Part shown: piece by piece, positions 28,981 to 45,456 of the stretch | Numbering within the stretch: position 1 is the first letter of the stretch | How the letters are laid out: every line of letters begins with the position of its first letter | Assembly: GCF_963422355.1 (NCBI RefSeq) | Contig: NC_085102.1 | Location: forward strand, 3,559,793 to 3,623,792 | From: Corticium candelabrum | Lineage: Eukaryota; Porifera; Homoscleromorpha; Homosclerophorida; Plakinidae | Direction: 5' to 3' | DNA: 64,000 nucleotides | Translations under genes and position numbers: made by a program | The notes under the pieces: model-generated | Database searches by the model: none | The model's input: only the letters and a program-made list of their open reading frames with translations | Told to the model about the DNA's origin: nothing

Positions 28981-29354
28981 CCATGAATAAGTTGACTCTG
29001 CATCTGTTTGCACCTTGACACTTGTCGGCCTCCAGTATAACGAGAAAATGTGTGTCTCACATCTTGAACATATGGTTCCAGTCCTACAGTACTGAAACAA
29101 AGAAACAGTCAATGATCAACAAAATGTTCCATCAGTTGTCACTGAGAAAGAGTCTAGTAAATCATAAAAATTGGTGTCTATACCCAGTAGTGTCTTTATC
29201 TAGAGTGTCGTCAACAACATGTTGCTTCTTCACTTCTTGGTTAGCAACAGGAGGCTCTTCACCCCAAGCCCTTCGCACTCTAGAGAGAAGCAGCAAATTA
29301 TGACTTATAACTTGCACTTAGATATATGTCATTGTTGTTGTTGTTGTTGTTGTT

Positions 29355-29393
<39 letters not shown>

Positions 29394-29502
29394 GTGTCTA
29401 CGTGCAGGTGTCTACATGTGCGTGTGTGTGTGTGTGTGTGTGCGTGTGTGTCTACGTGCATGTGTCTACATGTGCATGTGTGTACATGTGTGTGTGTGCA
29501 TG

Positions 29503-29594
<92 letters not shown>

Positions 29595-30007
29595 TGCGAT
29601 AGCTCAGTTGGTTAGAGTCATCTTATGAAGTGCATAAATCCGGGACCTTGAAGGGTCGCAGGTTCAAGTCACAGTGATGGCAAGCTAGGCATAATTTCCT
29701 TAATTAAGCAAGAAACTAACACACATTTGCTTCTCTCAACTCAAGAGTATAAATGAGTACCTGGTCATTGACTGGGGTCCTAAGTGGCCATCGGCTATGA
29801 TGTGACATCAGCCACTGGGGTCCTGGTGAGACTTCGGGTGCTCACAAGTTATAAGTCATTGGCTTCACAAGTCGGTGCTCCTAGGAGAGCCTGGCCCGGC
29901 TCCAGGAGTTTGCTAGCGCAGGCCCAGAGTTCCTTGAGTAGCGCACAGGGCTCAGCTTAATAGCTGGGGGTGTGACCTCTGAGAGGCAGCTCATGACATT
30001 TAGGATT

Positions 30008-30106
<99 letters not shown>

Positions 30107-32533
30107 CAGATGTAAGTGCACACATCCACACACACAATATAAATGTCACTATCACAGTGTCCATCAACCAAACTATTAAATTGCAAAACTTACTGTGGCT
30201 TAGTTGATGGTATTGCAGCTCTTTGTTCATCATCACCACTTCTTCCCAATGAGCTCATATTAAGCTGAGGAACATCAGCCGGAGGTCGATGAGAAGGCAA
30301 AGCTCTCCACTCCTCCCGATCATGAACACCCCAACTAAACAGTACAAGATGGAACCAGTAGCAGATAACAAAATCAATAGCACACAACCAGAAAAATAAA
30401 TAAACACAATATAAATGGAACAAACAAAGAAATAGACAAACAAACAAACACACAGACAAACAAACATAGAAACAATCAAATACTATGACAGACATGCAAA
30501 CAACCTGTAAATAGATAATTGTACAAACAAACAAACAAACACACCGACAGACAGACAATTAAAACAGACATTTATAAGAAAACAGGTCAGGCAAATTCAT
30601 GTATTAATTAATTAGTCAATGACAAACATCAAAACTTGATTAACAGATATATAAATGAAAAGAAAAGACATAAAAATGCACAAACACAACCAAAATACCT
30701 CAAATGTGATGAACGATTCGATTCAAAGTCCGTAATAGCCTTACAACACGTACAACAATCAGATACAAACAGATGTTGCCTTTGATCGTCCCTCCACTTA
30801 CAATTGGTTCCATGTCGTCGCTTCGTTTCAACTTTCCCAGCTGCAACGGCGGCACTCTGATTCAAAAGTAACCCTTTAACTAAAATCATGACATATGCAA
30901 CTTTCGATGATCATTCTACCAACCCCTCGGGTACGACATGATGCTGTGGCTTTCTAAACGGACGAATAAATACAATGTTTTCCTTATGGTCCTGACTCAA
31001 TACATTCTTGGAGGTCTAAAAAATTCAAACAAAAAGAGTTATATATACAGCAATACCGTATAAGATGAAATAATGGTGGGAAATTTATTTTGGCGAACTG
31101 GCGGATTTTTCCATGACTGACAATATAAAATCTGCAATTAATTTGGCCTCCGAGATATGTTGACATCATCAGGCACGTGGATCAGCGAGACGGTAGGTAA
31201 TCCTTGCTTGCCATCTGTTGAGCCTATCTATGCAGTAGTTGAAGACCATGCGTAAGTTAGGGAAATGTGAGCCATAAACACAGCTGTCAATCACAAACAC
31301 ATCAAGACCATGGTAAGACATACATCAGTTATCAAACAACAATGACCAACTGCCAATATGCTTTGTCTGCCAATTTCTTAGCAAATCGCCAAAATAAATT
31401 CCCGCCAATGTTTCATATCTTATAAGGTAATTCATAATTATAATTTTACCCACTTTATTTTCTATTACGCATGTACCTACATTCTTCTGTTTTTGATTTA
31501 AGCTAATTAAACTTTTTCAATAGAATTTTGTAGTAAAATAATATTTACATTTATACAGAAACTTCTCACTAAGTGCATAGGTCCAACCCTATACGTAACA
31601 TCACTTTCATGTACACACTGCATAACAATTCGAGTTGACAATACCTTCAACTGAGCACAAAAGCTGCAGCCCCACAGCCCCACAGCCCCTTTCCTACACC
31701 AGCGAATTGCATGTTCACAGTCAAATAAGAGCTGCTTATGTAAATTATATATGATAAATTGGATCGACTCAACCCAGTCTTGCTCCACCTTCATTGTTCC
31801 CATATCTTTCTCCTCAGTGGAGTGAGAATGGGTCAAGTCTATTATGATATGTCTGTAACAGAGGTGTCTAACTTACTAAAATCAACACGTATTGCAAATT
31901 AATATACATGAAAATATTTAATTGTCTAGTTTTTTATTCTAAATTCATTCAGTGCTTATATGTGTCTGTCTGCTCACCTCCCTGTGAACTACCTACCAAC
32001 TCTACCTACCTACAGATCGTCGACCTACCAGTACAAATACATTTATAATTAACTTATATGTAACTATAATAAAATCATCAGTATAAAATGTATTGAAATA
32101 TAATTTATAATAAATTTATGTTCAATAATCAATAATCAATATAACTGAAATATATAACACAATACAAATATAATTAATTAAAATAAATTAATTAAAGTAA
32201 ATTAATTAAATGTAACAAATATTTTCATATTTCACAAACTACGTTATCTCGATTTCTTTTCGTATTTCTAAGTCTCTCAAGTAGGTAAACACAAAATCTC
32301 TACTAAAGACCACGCCCACGCACCATATAGCCTCTGTCTGCTGGTTTACCGGGCACTGGCATCCACGGACGCTCATCTCGCTGGCCTGCCCGTATCCTTG
32401 GTGCATGTGGCGTACTGCTTGAGCTTGGAGTAGTTGATCTAACGCGCGCGGCATTCGCAGAAGCTGGTCGAACACCTTCCTTCACTCTACGGGAAGCAGG
32501 AGTGCCGTAGATGGCAAATTCGGATGAAGACAT
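24955..32533 (-). CDS. CAPS2: Calcyphosin-2 (EF-hand protein), complete gene
   Basis: The minus-strand start is ATG at 32533 (MSSSEFAIYGTPASRR; first exon to about 32311). Probable further exons lie at about 30925-31015, 30705-30860, 30195-30335, 29190-29290 and 29020-29085. Well-defined 3' exons are 28765-28857, 27873-28059, 27686-27804, 26724-26878, 26273-26391, 25596-25692, 25446-25531 and 24955-25044. The exon at 27873-28059 encodes NGRDVHRELCGFFFAQDNS, closely resembling vertebrate CAPS2, where the same block precedes the EF-hands. AFIKMDAHKSGFILLSE is a canonical EF-hand loop with D, H, S, F and E at ligand positions. The C-terminal EFEAFYEGIS...DDDDTFIDVM matches the calcyphosin end. 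CAPS2 is a calcium-binding protein associated with ciliated and flagellated cells. The middle upstream exons are less certain. The gene converges on the GTPase gene and lies downstream of BBS9 on the same strand. Confidence 0.8.
28178..28530. mobile_element. DNA transposon with about 105 bp terminal inverted repeats
   Basis: The left terminus reads TATTAGTTATTACATCGGTA and the inverted right terminus TATTAGTTATTACATGGGTA. The complementarity continues through CTGGTGTTTAT, CACGGGATTATCAAC and AGATAATTGACC for about 105 bp per arm. The interior is about 140 bp and non-coding. The element begins within a few bases of the end of duplication homology and lies in a CAPS2 intron. No clear target duplication is visible. 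Confidence 0.85.
28900..28978 (+). repeat. (GT)n microsatellite in a CAPS2 intron
   Basis: A pure GT run immediately upstream, in gene orientation, of the exon at 28765-28857. Confidence 0.95.
29355..29593 (+). repeat. Compound (GT)n microsatellite with GTCTACGTGCA variants
   Basis: A (TTG)n run from 29333 leads into GT repeats interrupted by TCTACGTGCAGGTGTCTACA-type blocks repeated about 60 bp apart, then a long GT run (29505-29593) ending at the SINE. Confidence 0.9.
29594..30010 (+). repeat. tRNA-derived SINE
   Basis: It begins GTGCGATAGCTCAGTTGG, containing an A-box-like TAGCTCAGTTGG (29600-29611). A B-box-like GGTTCAAGTCA follows at 29661-29671, about 50 bp later, which is the tRNA spacing. 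The tail contains GGGGTCCTGGTGAGACTTCG and AGAGCCTGGCCCGG. The 5' and 3' ends both abut (GT)n tracts. It is not a functional tRNA gene, because the 3' acceptor half cannot pair with the 5' end. It lies in a CAPS2 intron. Confidence 0.8.
30011..30104 (+). repeat. (GT)n microsatellite after the SINE
   Basis: A pure GT run of about 94 bp at the SINE 3' end. SINE tails and microsatellites often seed one another. Confidence 0.95.
31054..31429. mobile_element. 376 bp inverted-repeat element (TACC termini)
   Basis: The left end is TACCGTATAAGATGAAATAA and the inverted right end is TACCTTATAAGATATGAAAC. Both continue into TGG(T/C)GGGAA and ATTTATTTTGGCGA, giving arms of about 45 bp with a few mismatches. 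The interior is non-coding. The element lies in a CAPS2 intron. Confidence 0.8.
31430..32300. other. CAPS2 intron-1 region, AT-rich
   Basis: An open minus frame (31836-31507) includes a Cys/Trp-rich stretch (CRKGAVGLWGCSFCAQ), but it does not clearly match CAPS2 and I do not include it. Bases 32090-32220 are AATTAATTAAA-type low-complexity sequence. Confidence 0.35.
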
Positions 32534-33206
32534 ATCGTACGAAATAGTACATGCAAAGATTCCAATCGACAAAATGCTCAAATGACAATACGACAGTCAC
32601 GTCTGTTGCTAATAGCAGATATCAATGAATCACCATGGTGACCAGTACACACAACATGGAACAGAGTTGAGGAAACGAAAAGTGCACTAAACGAATTAGA
32701 CGAAAGCTGACCGGAAGCAGTAAGTTTCAAACACAAGTTGAGTTTTACGCGATTGATCAGTGCTGCAATGATATACTCGATCAGAGCCGTCTCTAGATAC
32801 GGCTCTGATAGCCAGACCAGAGAACGCGCGACTCTAGATTATAGTATTGTTCAGCAAGAAACAAAACAGATAACTATAAATCCTTTATTCTTGATTTTCC
32901 TGTATTTAACAAGCTCAAAAACCTATTTCTATTAGTCACAGCACCAAGCTTGTACAACACAGTAAGACTTTGCCATGGACATTACACCTGTAATGACTTT
33001 GAATGACACTTTCAGACAAATAACTTCATACTGTCTACAAGGAGACTGTATAATACATGTACATTATGTATAGTATCAAGTTTGTCACTACAGTTTTTAG
33101 CTATACAGTCTGTGGCCTGACATCGCTGCTGTGCCGCCCTACTCCCACAAAAATAAAATATCTATTGTCGATGGTTATAATCTAATAGCAAAACACACGC
33201 CAGTCC

Positions 33207-38703
<5,497 letters not shown>

Positions 38704-38800
38704 CTACGCATAACAGAGTCAAGAAATCATGCAAATGTAATCAAACCAGGCGCGCGCACACACACACACACACACAAACAAACAAACACACACACACATA

Positions 38801-39000
38801 NNNNNNNNNNNNNNNNNNNNNNNNNNNNNNNNNNNNNNNNNNNNNNNNNNNNNNNNNNNNNNNNNNNNNNNNNNNNNNNNNNNNNNNNNNNNNNNNNNNN
38901 NNNNNNNNNNNNNNNNNNNNNNNNNNNNNNNNNNNNNNNNNNNNNNNNNNNNNNNNNNNNNNNNNNNNNNNNNNNNNNNNNNNNNNNNNNNNNNNNNNNN
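38801..39000. other. 200-N assembly gap between (CA) and (AG) repeats
   Basis: Exactly 200 Ns, probably a placeholder. The left side is a CA/AAAC microsatellite (38757-38800) and the right side an AG microsatellite (39001-39094), so the break fell in simple repeats. Genes on the two sides do not continue into each other. Confidence 0.98.
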
Positions 39001-39067
<67 letters not shown>

Positions 39068-39094
39068 CAGACAGAGAGAGAACAGAGAGAAAGA
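39001..39094 (+). repeat. (AG)n microsatellite with ACAGAG variants
   Basis: An AG run adjoining the gap. A longer tract with the same AGAGAC variants lies at the other end of the retrotransposon (42737-43077). Confidence 0.95.
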
Positions 39095-39329
39095 GAGAGA
39101 GACCCGGATGTATGGCGTTCAAATCTCGATAACTGTTCCTATTCTGTTGGCATTCGTTCTAGTTCACTTTGTATTTGTACCAGTTTTGTCAGTGTGTATG
39201 GATGATTCCAGTTGTATTTCCTGTCCTATCTTAGACTGCCCGGGTCAAAAGATACCGCAATGGAAAACGACAACGTGTGTTCGATCACATCCGTAGAAAT
39301 CATGACCTCAGGGTAATACCTAGAGGACT

Positions 39330-42300
39330 TTCTCATCCGTCATTCGCTTGAACCATGTACGTACTGTCAGAAGCCGTATGTCACTCGTAGTCACTTCAAA
39401 CGGTTTCAACGCTCTACAAAGGCATATGAAAAATTGTCCAGCAGGCCTAGGCCAGACGTCTGCCTCGACTACAACAGATTCTAACTTATCATCGTTAGAT
39501 ACCGCAAGTGGAGCCGCTGAATGTGATAGTCAGTCTTCTTCGATATTTGAATCGCAAACCCGTGCCGCTGAATTGCCGTCATTGGATGACCAGCGTGTGT
39601 CGTCAACGTCACGTGACGGAGTCGGGACTGCGAGGACCGCTTCTGATGAGCTCAACGGCAATCCATTTCCCATTTCAAACTTTAAACACTGAGATCACCA
39701 TTGGTCAAGAGCCATCAATTGAAAAATTGCCTGATGTGAGTTCAAATTACGAACCTTGGTCATTTCTAGCAAGCCTAGACATGGAAGTGCTAAGTCGTCA
39801 TATTGTATGTCATTCAAGTCAAACAAATACCAACATTTCTCTGTAAAACATTTATAGATTGCTGTTCTGTGCCATTAAAAAGATTGTCACAGAATAGCAA
39901 CGACGAATCTGCTTGGAAATTGTTATTACTTATCCCTAGATTTCTGCTTCAACCTCTAAAACGAGGAGGCAAGTCAGGAACTAAAGATTGGGAAAGACGT
40001 TTGAAACTGTTTAAGCAAGAGAGGTGTGGACCTACTTTTTGAGTTTTCAACTCCTCAACCAAGTTCATCGGTCAATGATACAGTCAATGACATAAACGAA
40101 TGTCTACCTAAGTCTCTAATTCAAGCTGTGAAGTCAAAGATCAAAGAAGGAGAAATTTCAAGGGCATCCAATTTGCTAACAAGTGCGGGGATTGCCCCAA
40201 GCACCACCGACACCTTTCAGAAACTTCAGTCAAAACATCCAAAGAGAACACAGGAAATTGGAGACGATTTGATAAATTTTCAATCCAATTGTCCTCCTCT
40301 TCAGGTAACAGAAGAATCACTTGCCAATTGTCTTAGAGAATGTCCTAATGGCACTAGCCCAGGAAGAGACGGTTGGAGGTTCCAGCATCTGAAGTTGATT
40401 ATGGAATGTGAATCCACTTTTAAACTATTACATGAAGTTTGCAACAGTTATCTAGCGGGAGATATTCCAATTCTGTAGCTGAAATTCTCTCTGGTGCAAA
40501 ATTGATTGCTCTTGAGAAAACCAACTTTGATGTTCGCCCAATAGCAATTGGAAACTGTATTCGCAGACTGGTATCCAAGGCTGCCTGTCTCCAACTAAAG
40601 AAAAGCATGGCCAAATATCTCTCTCCTCACCAGTATGGAGTAGCAACGCCAGGAGGAGCTGAAATGATGACTCATCTAATACAAATTTGCCTACAGCAAC
40701 ACCCTGATTGGGTAATTTTAAAACTGGATGCAAAGAATGCCTTCAACACGGTAAGCAGACAAGTTATTTAAACGCAAGTAGCAGAAAAGTTTCCTCAGCT
40801 ATTCCCGTTTGTATCAAAATGCTACTTGCAACCTTCATTACTTACAGTTAAAGTAGGGAATTACAACAAGTTACGTGCATTCTGAAGAAGGGCGTGCAGC
40901 AAGGGGATCCATTGGGTCCATTTCTCTTTTCCTTGGCACTACAACCTATTCTTTTGAAGGCAAACCGTGACAATAGTTGTGCACTGACTCCCTCTTACTT
41001 GGACGACACTATCATTCTCGGTCCTCAAAGTCAAGTTACCGCCACATATGCAAGCTTGAAAGCAGACCTCTCAGAAATAGGTTTGCAATTGAGAGAAGAC
41101 AAATGCGAGGCATTCTCTTTCAAAACACCACGAGAATGGACTCTTCCAGTATCTTTGAGATCAGACGGATGTGAAGTCTTAGGAACACCGATTGGACATG
41201 ATGACTTTGTGAAGATGATTTGTTCGCAAAAACGTTGCAAAAGAAGAACTTTTGTTATCCAGACTACCCCTTTTACAAGATGCTCAATCGTCTACACTTC
41301 TCTTACGTTACTGCGGAGTCCCGAGTATTCTACATCTTCTTCGTACAGTAGCCCCTCGTTTGATCAAAGCAGCAGCCATTCAACATGACAAGCAAATCCT
41401 CTCTTGCTTCGAAGACATAATAGGTTACAAGCTATCAGACATAAACTATCAGCAGCTTGCCTTGAGTCTCAAACAGGGTGGCTTCGGTCTTGCGACGGCA
41501 ATTTCTACCACTAATTCCGCTTTCCTTGGAGCTTGGGCCAGCACTCTAAATAATTTAGCCAACAGAGACAACAGATTTGAGAGCATTTGCAGTGATATTT
41601 GCGGTGCCTTGGAGACTTTGCCTCCCATTTCCATGGACTTGAGTTTGGCCCTTCAAAATCTACATAAAATTTGTCCAACAACTAAAACACTACTTCCTTC
41701 ATTAGACAAGCTACCAGAAATACCACAGAAGTTACAATCAAAACTTCATTCAGTCATCAAAAACAAACAGTTTGAAACTTTTCTTCAGAACAGCAGCTGT
41801 AAACAAGAAAAAGCGAGAGTCATAAGCTGTGGTGGACCTGTTGCTGGAGTATGGTTAGATGCGATCCCTAGTTCGCAGCATTACACGATGTCTTCTGCCC
41901 AATTTCGGACAGCAGTTCTCATGCGACTAGGAGTCCCTCTTCCACAACTTAGCAATATTCCAAGATGTACGTCAAGCTGTAATCATGAAGTCGATGGAGA
42001 AGGATATCATTTCCTAACATGTAAACTCGGAGGTGGCCCAATTTTCAGACATGATCACATTCTAGACGAGTTTTACCAAATGTTGTGTGCAGTAGACCTT
42101 CGATGCAGAAAAGAACTTACATCACAGTTTGCTGACAAAAAGAGACCAGACATTGCTATATATAACTACAGAGATGACAAAAAGCTTCTCCTGGACATTA
42201 CTATTACTCATCCCTGTGCTGTGCGAAACCTTCCAGGAAGCAGCAACAAAGCGGCTTTTGCCGCTTCCGAACAAGAAAACAGAAAACGAGCTAAATATTC

Positions 42301-42658
42301 GAAACAAGCTGAAGATCTAGGACACCTTTTCAGACCTATTGCAATAGAAGTGTTTGGTCGTTGGGGTCAGGATGCAGAATCCACTCTTTCTGAGGCATCT
42401 CGCATGGCGCATATGTGTTCACAAATAAACTCTGCCCAATTCAAGAATCTTTGGCATCGCCGCATTTCAACAAGTCTCCAGAAAGAAAATGTACGCATTA
42501 TTGAGAACAAAGTAAATACGATAATTAGCAAGAAGCAAAAGGAACCGAATGCTATTTCTAGATTAGGTTTTAGTTCTAGATGTTTTGGTCTAGATTTCAG
42601 TTACATTGTTAAGAGTAGCAAATTTCTTGAACAGTGTTCAAGAACAATACTATTGTAA
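39330..42658 (+). pseudogene. R2/NeSL-type non-LTR retrotransposon with several frameshifts
   Basis: Reading left to right with frame changes: a zinc-finger-like CTYCQKPYVTRSHFKRF (about 39354) and, after a shift, HMKNC; a linker; an N-terminal segment at 40026-40478 with NGTSPGRDGWRFQHLK; RT core motifs LDAKNAFNTV (motif A, about 40725), QGDPLGPFLFSLALQP (motif B, about 40900) and YLDDTIIL (motif C, about 41000). The long final frame (to 42658) ends in a CTSSCNHEVDGEGYHFLTC zinc cluster and RPDIAIYN...KLLLDITITHP, the restriction-like endonuclease pattern (PD...D) of site-specific non-LTR elements. Frame breaks occur near 39410, 39690, 40478, 40880 and 41260, so it is inactive, although the catalytic motifs survive. 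The last 468-codon frame is intact. Confidence 0.8.
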
Positions 42659-42736
42659 TGGACAGTTTACTATAGACATTGTAAGGTAGCACTTTTAAAT
42701 TCACGCGTTGTACTATGATTAGAAAATATTGAAATA

Positions 42737-42834
42737 CAGAGAGACAGAGAGAGAGAGACAGAGAGAGAGAGAGAGACACAGAGAGAGAGAGAGACAGAGA
42801 GAGAGAGAGACAGAGAGAGAGAGAGAGACAGAGA

Positions 42835-42866
<32 letters not shown>

Positions 42867-42914
42867 CAGACAGAGACAGACAGAGAGAGACAGAGAGAAA
42901 GAGAGAGAGAGACA

Positions 42915-42946
<32 letters not shown>

Positions 42947-42966
42947 CAGAGAGAGAGAGAGAGACA

Positions 42967-43016
<50 letters not shown>

Positions 43017-43044
43017 GAGAGAGACAGAGAGAGAGAGAGACAGA

Positions 43045-43077
<33 letters not shown>
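42737..43077 (+). repeat. (GA)n tract with periodic GACAGAGA units
   Basis: About 340 bp of GA repeats punctuated by C every 10-20 bp. It starts 79 bp after the retrotransposon's stop codon, so it may derive from the element's 3' end or from expansion of a target-site repeat. Confidence 0.9.
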
Positions 43078-43148
43078 GCTCGCTTTGCTCGCCAACTAGT
43101 TAATTAAGCCCCCCAAGGTCAAAGGGGAAGGAGCTGAGACTAATACCC

Positions 43149-43795
43149 CGTTTACACGAGCACGCATAGCGAGCCGAGCCGAGCCGAGCCGAGCCGCGCC
43201 AGCTCAGTATTCCAGCCCGCGTTTACACGACACACTCTGTAGAAGGAAGCCAATGCGTGTTACTAACGGGTGCTCGTTACCTGAGCTTGACATAACTCGC
43301 GTTAGCTCACGTTTGGAACGGATAGAAGCCAAGCTGCTTAGGTTTTTTCTCTTTGTCTTTACAACAGTCATATCGGGAATGCGTAGGACCTAGACGAGAC
43401 GTAGTAGGTCTATCGCCAAGCGACTGTTGCGCACATGCAGCAACGGAGTTCAAACGCTAAACTTCTTGCTCATCTTGGTCGCTCCCTAACAGAGTCTCCG
43501 TCTCGCTCCGCGCTATTTGTGCCATTTTCGCGCAGAAGTATGACGTGTCGGAAAGGGGTCTGGCTACGCGAGACTACCAAATGAGTATGCGCGGCCCGTT
43601 TTCCAGCACGCTATGCGTTTACACGGTGTATTTGACTCAAGCCAGCCCGGGCTGGCGCGCTCTGGCCCGGCTAGAAATACCGAGCCGAGCTGGCACGGCT
43701 CGGCACGGCTCGGCCCGCGTTTGCGCGACGATTACAAACCAAGCTGACCCAAGTCAGCACGGGCTCGCCTGCTTATGCAAGTGCTCGTGTAAACG
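43149..43795. mobile_element. 647 bp GAGCC-rich inverted-repeat element
   Basis: CGTTTACACGAGCAC (43149-43163) is matched exactly in inverted form by GTGCTCGTGTAAACG (43781-43795). Subterminal GAGCC repeats are tandem on the left and GGCTC/CGGCTCGG repeats lie on the right. Degenerate GTTTACACGA-like copies occur inside (near 43220, 43620, 43715). There is no coding capacity. Left-end motifs resemble the dispersed repeat at 537-1277, whose end carries TGCTCGTGTGAATGG. The target duplication is not clear. Confidence 0.75.
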
Positions 43796-43819
43796 TATAA
43801 GTCAATTAAGGTATAGGGG

Positions 43820-43965
43820 GTGGGGTGGATAGATAGATAATACAATTACATATCTATACTGTGGGGCCTGCGTGATTTTAGATAACTGCTTGAAAGCAGA
43901 CATTATTTTTATTGTTGAATTTTTCATACAATAATACAATTAATTAAGTCAGCATTCTAACGTTC
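43820..43965 (+). repeat. Segment homologous to the end of ZSWIM-like intron 1
   Basis: The blocks GGTGGATAGATA, TGTGGG, AGACATTATTT, TTGAATTTT and CATACAATAATAC match 54510-54645 in the same order and on the same strand. That part of the intron is therefore also duplicated here, but in direct orientation, unlike the neighbouring inverted exon copy. Confidence 0.6.
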
Positions 43966-44440
43966 GTTATGCCGGAACAATTTGTATTTGCTACTGTCGT
44001 CTATGCATGATCAGGAGCATGTATAGGCTCCTGATGATATATTATTAGTAATGGGAGTCGAGTTCAGCGATGTCGTCTGCAGTCAAAGTCCATAAAGGTC
44101 ATATTTTCCATCTTAAATTTTTTTACAACAAATAAAAGAAAAATTGGCAAAGGCATCCTAACAACAGCCTAACTGGTCTCCTAGTGGTGCAACCACACCC
44201 TCACATTGCTGTCAGATAATTGTAATATTGTCTAATGTTGTTTTCCACATAACAGCCAAACTACTTGTAATATTTTTCTGTACAACCAGAATAGATTGCT
44301 TTAATTTAGACATTCTTTTGCAAATTTGGAAATTGTATTAACATAATAAAACATGAATGCTAATGTATGTGTCACGTGGTATTTATTCTTGAGGTACTGT
44401 ACCACGTCAAGTCATGCAGCTGTACCTACTAGCCACTCAC

Positions 44441-44879
44441 CAATCTGCATTGCATCTTCCACAGCAAACTTGCCTGTGCGTCTTGTACTTCTGGTTGGTT
44501 GCTGGAACAGATCAGAGAGTTTGTGGTAACCAGTTTTCCGGGATAGGTAGGCGTAACGTCTAATGAGACCCTTGTCAACTGGAAACGACGCCTTCATGAC
44601 AGCCAGCTGAACTTCATCGGCCATTTTCTTGCCTAGTCGCTGACCCCACAGTTCAACTGCCTCGTACGGCAATCTAGCTCCAATTACATTAGCCGCCTGC
44701 TGAGAGAGAGAAATGACCACACCCTTGTCACTAGAAATTGCTACTTCTGGTTCCTTCTCCATGTCTGGGTCTGACTGATATGTTGGGCTATCCGTATAAG
44801 TGTCAGAGTCCTCGTAGTCGTAGCTGTAGTCTATAGGATAATCAGGCTCATACTCATTTCCTGATGAGTCAAACATCAT
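44441..44879 (-). pseudogene. Orphan inverted copy of ZSWIM-like exon 1
   Basis: On the minus strand the exon starts ATGATGTTTGACTCATCAGG (44879) and ends with the splice donor ATTG|GTGAGT (44441/44440). It encodes MFDSSGNEY, an acidic Tyr/Asp-rich stretch, then QQAANVIGARLPYEAVELW, KKMADEVQLAVMKASFPVDK and AVEDAMQIG, nearly identical to 48859-49309. The frame is open and the 5' flank is conserved, including CACGTG at 44903-44908. No further ZSWIM exons follow on this strand before the gap, so it can only yield a short protein through intron readthrough (ending GEWLVGTAA). It is the product of an inverted duplication. Confidence 0.8.
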
Positions 44880-44902
44880 GGCGGTGGACACAATCTAAAC
44901 AC

Positions 44903-44908
44903 CACGTG
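44903..44908 (-). promoter_or_regulatory. CACGTG E-box conserved between the two exon-1 copies
   Basis: The block TTCTTGATGTCACGTGG is shared with 48814-48830 although flanking bases have diverged. It lies about 25 bp upstream of the ATG. The conservation could simply reflect recent duplication. Confidence 0.45.
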
Positions 44909-45456
44909 ACATCAAGAATGGTTATCCCGTATATATGCCTAAAGTTCAAAGTAGAATTAACGTCAAATCATTGGATTTAGTGTATGGGCAACCAGACTAA
45001 TCGCCGGACAACAAAAATTTTCACGTATGGTTGCCCGTGGACAACTTAGAGATGAGATGATTTGTCGTACACCGATAAGAGACATTGCACTTTCTGACTG
45101 TAACATACAGCTATACCTCTGTGTAAACCACTGCTTACGATAACGCGTAAAAATCCCGCCAACTCACTGTGCATTAGTCTATCCAATATATGCAACGTTA
45201 TACATGTCCCGCATACACACTATCTACTCTGAATAACTCTCTACAAGTAGTACTCGCGCTGGTTTACAAAACAGGCGCCATTCTAATACTACGAAACCAG
45301 CCTCACGCGGTTGACTCAATTCAAATATTACAAATTGTTGTCCTAGTGATGAAAAGTGTGAGAGCAAAACCAGAGAGATATAGTCTAATTATCAGAAACT
45401 CAAATACCTAGCCATGCACTTACAGAGACTAACTGCTATAGACTGCCATAGCGTGT

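Noticed and set aside
29594-29671. A functional tRNA gene, because A- and B-box motifs are present.
   Set aside because: The arms expected of a tRNA cloverleaf do not pair (no acceptor stem), and the unit continues into a long non-tRNA tail. It is a SINE head.
42670-43103. Open frames of Arg-Glu or Leu-Ser repeats.
   Set aside because: They arise from the (GA)n tract, not from a protein.
45190-45411. 73-codon open frame upstream of the Gypsy remnant.
   Set aside because: No start context, no domain, and it lies in a region of degraded repeats.
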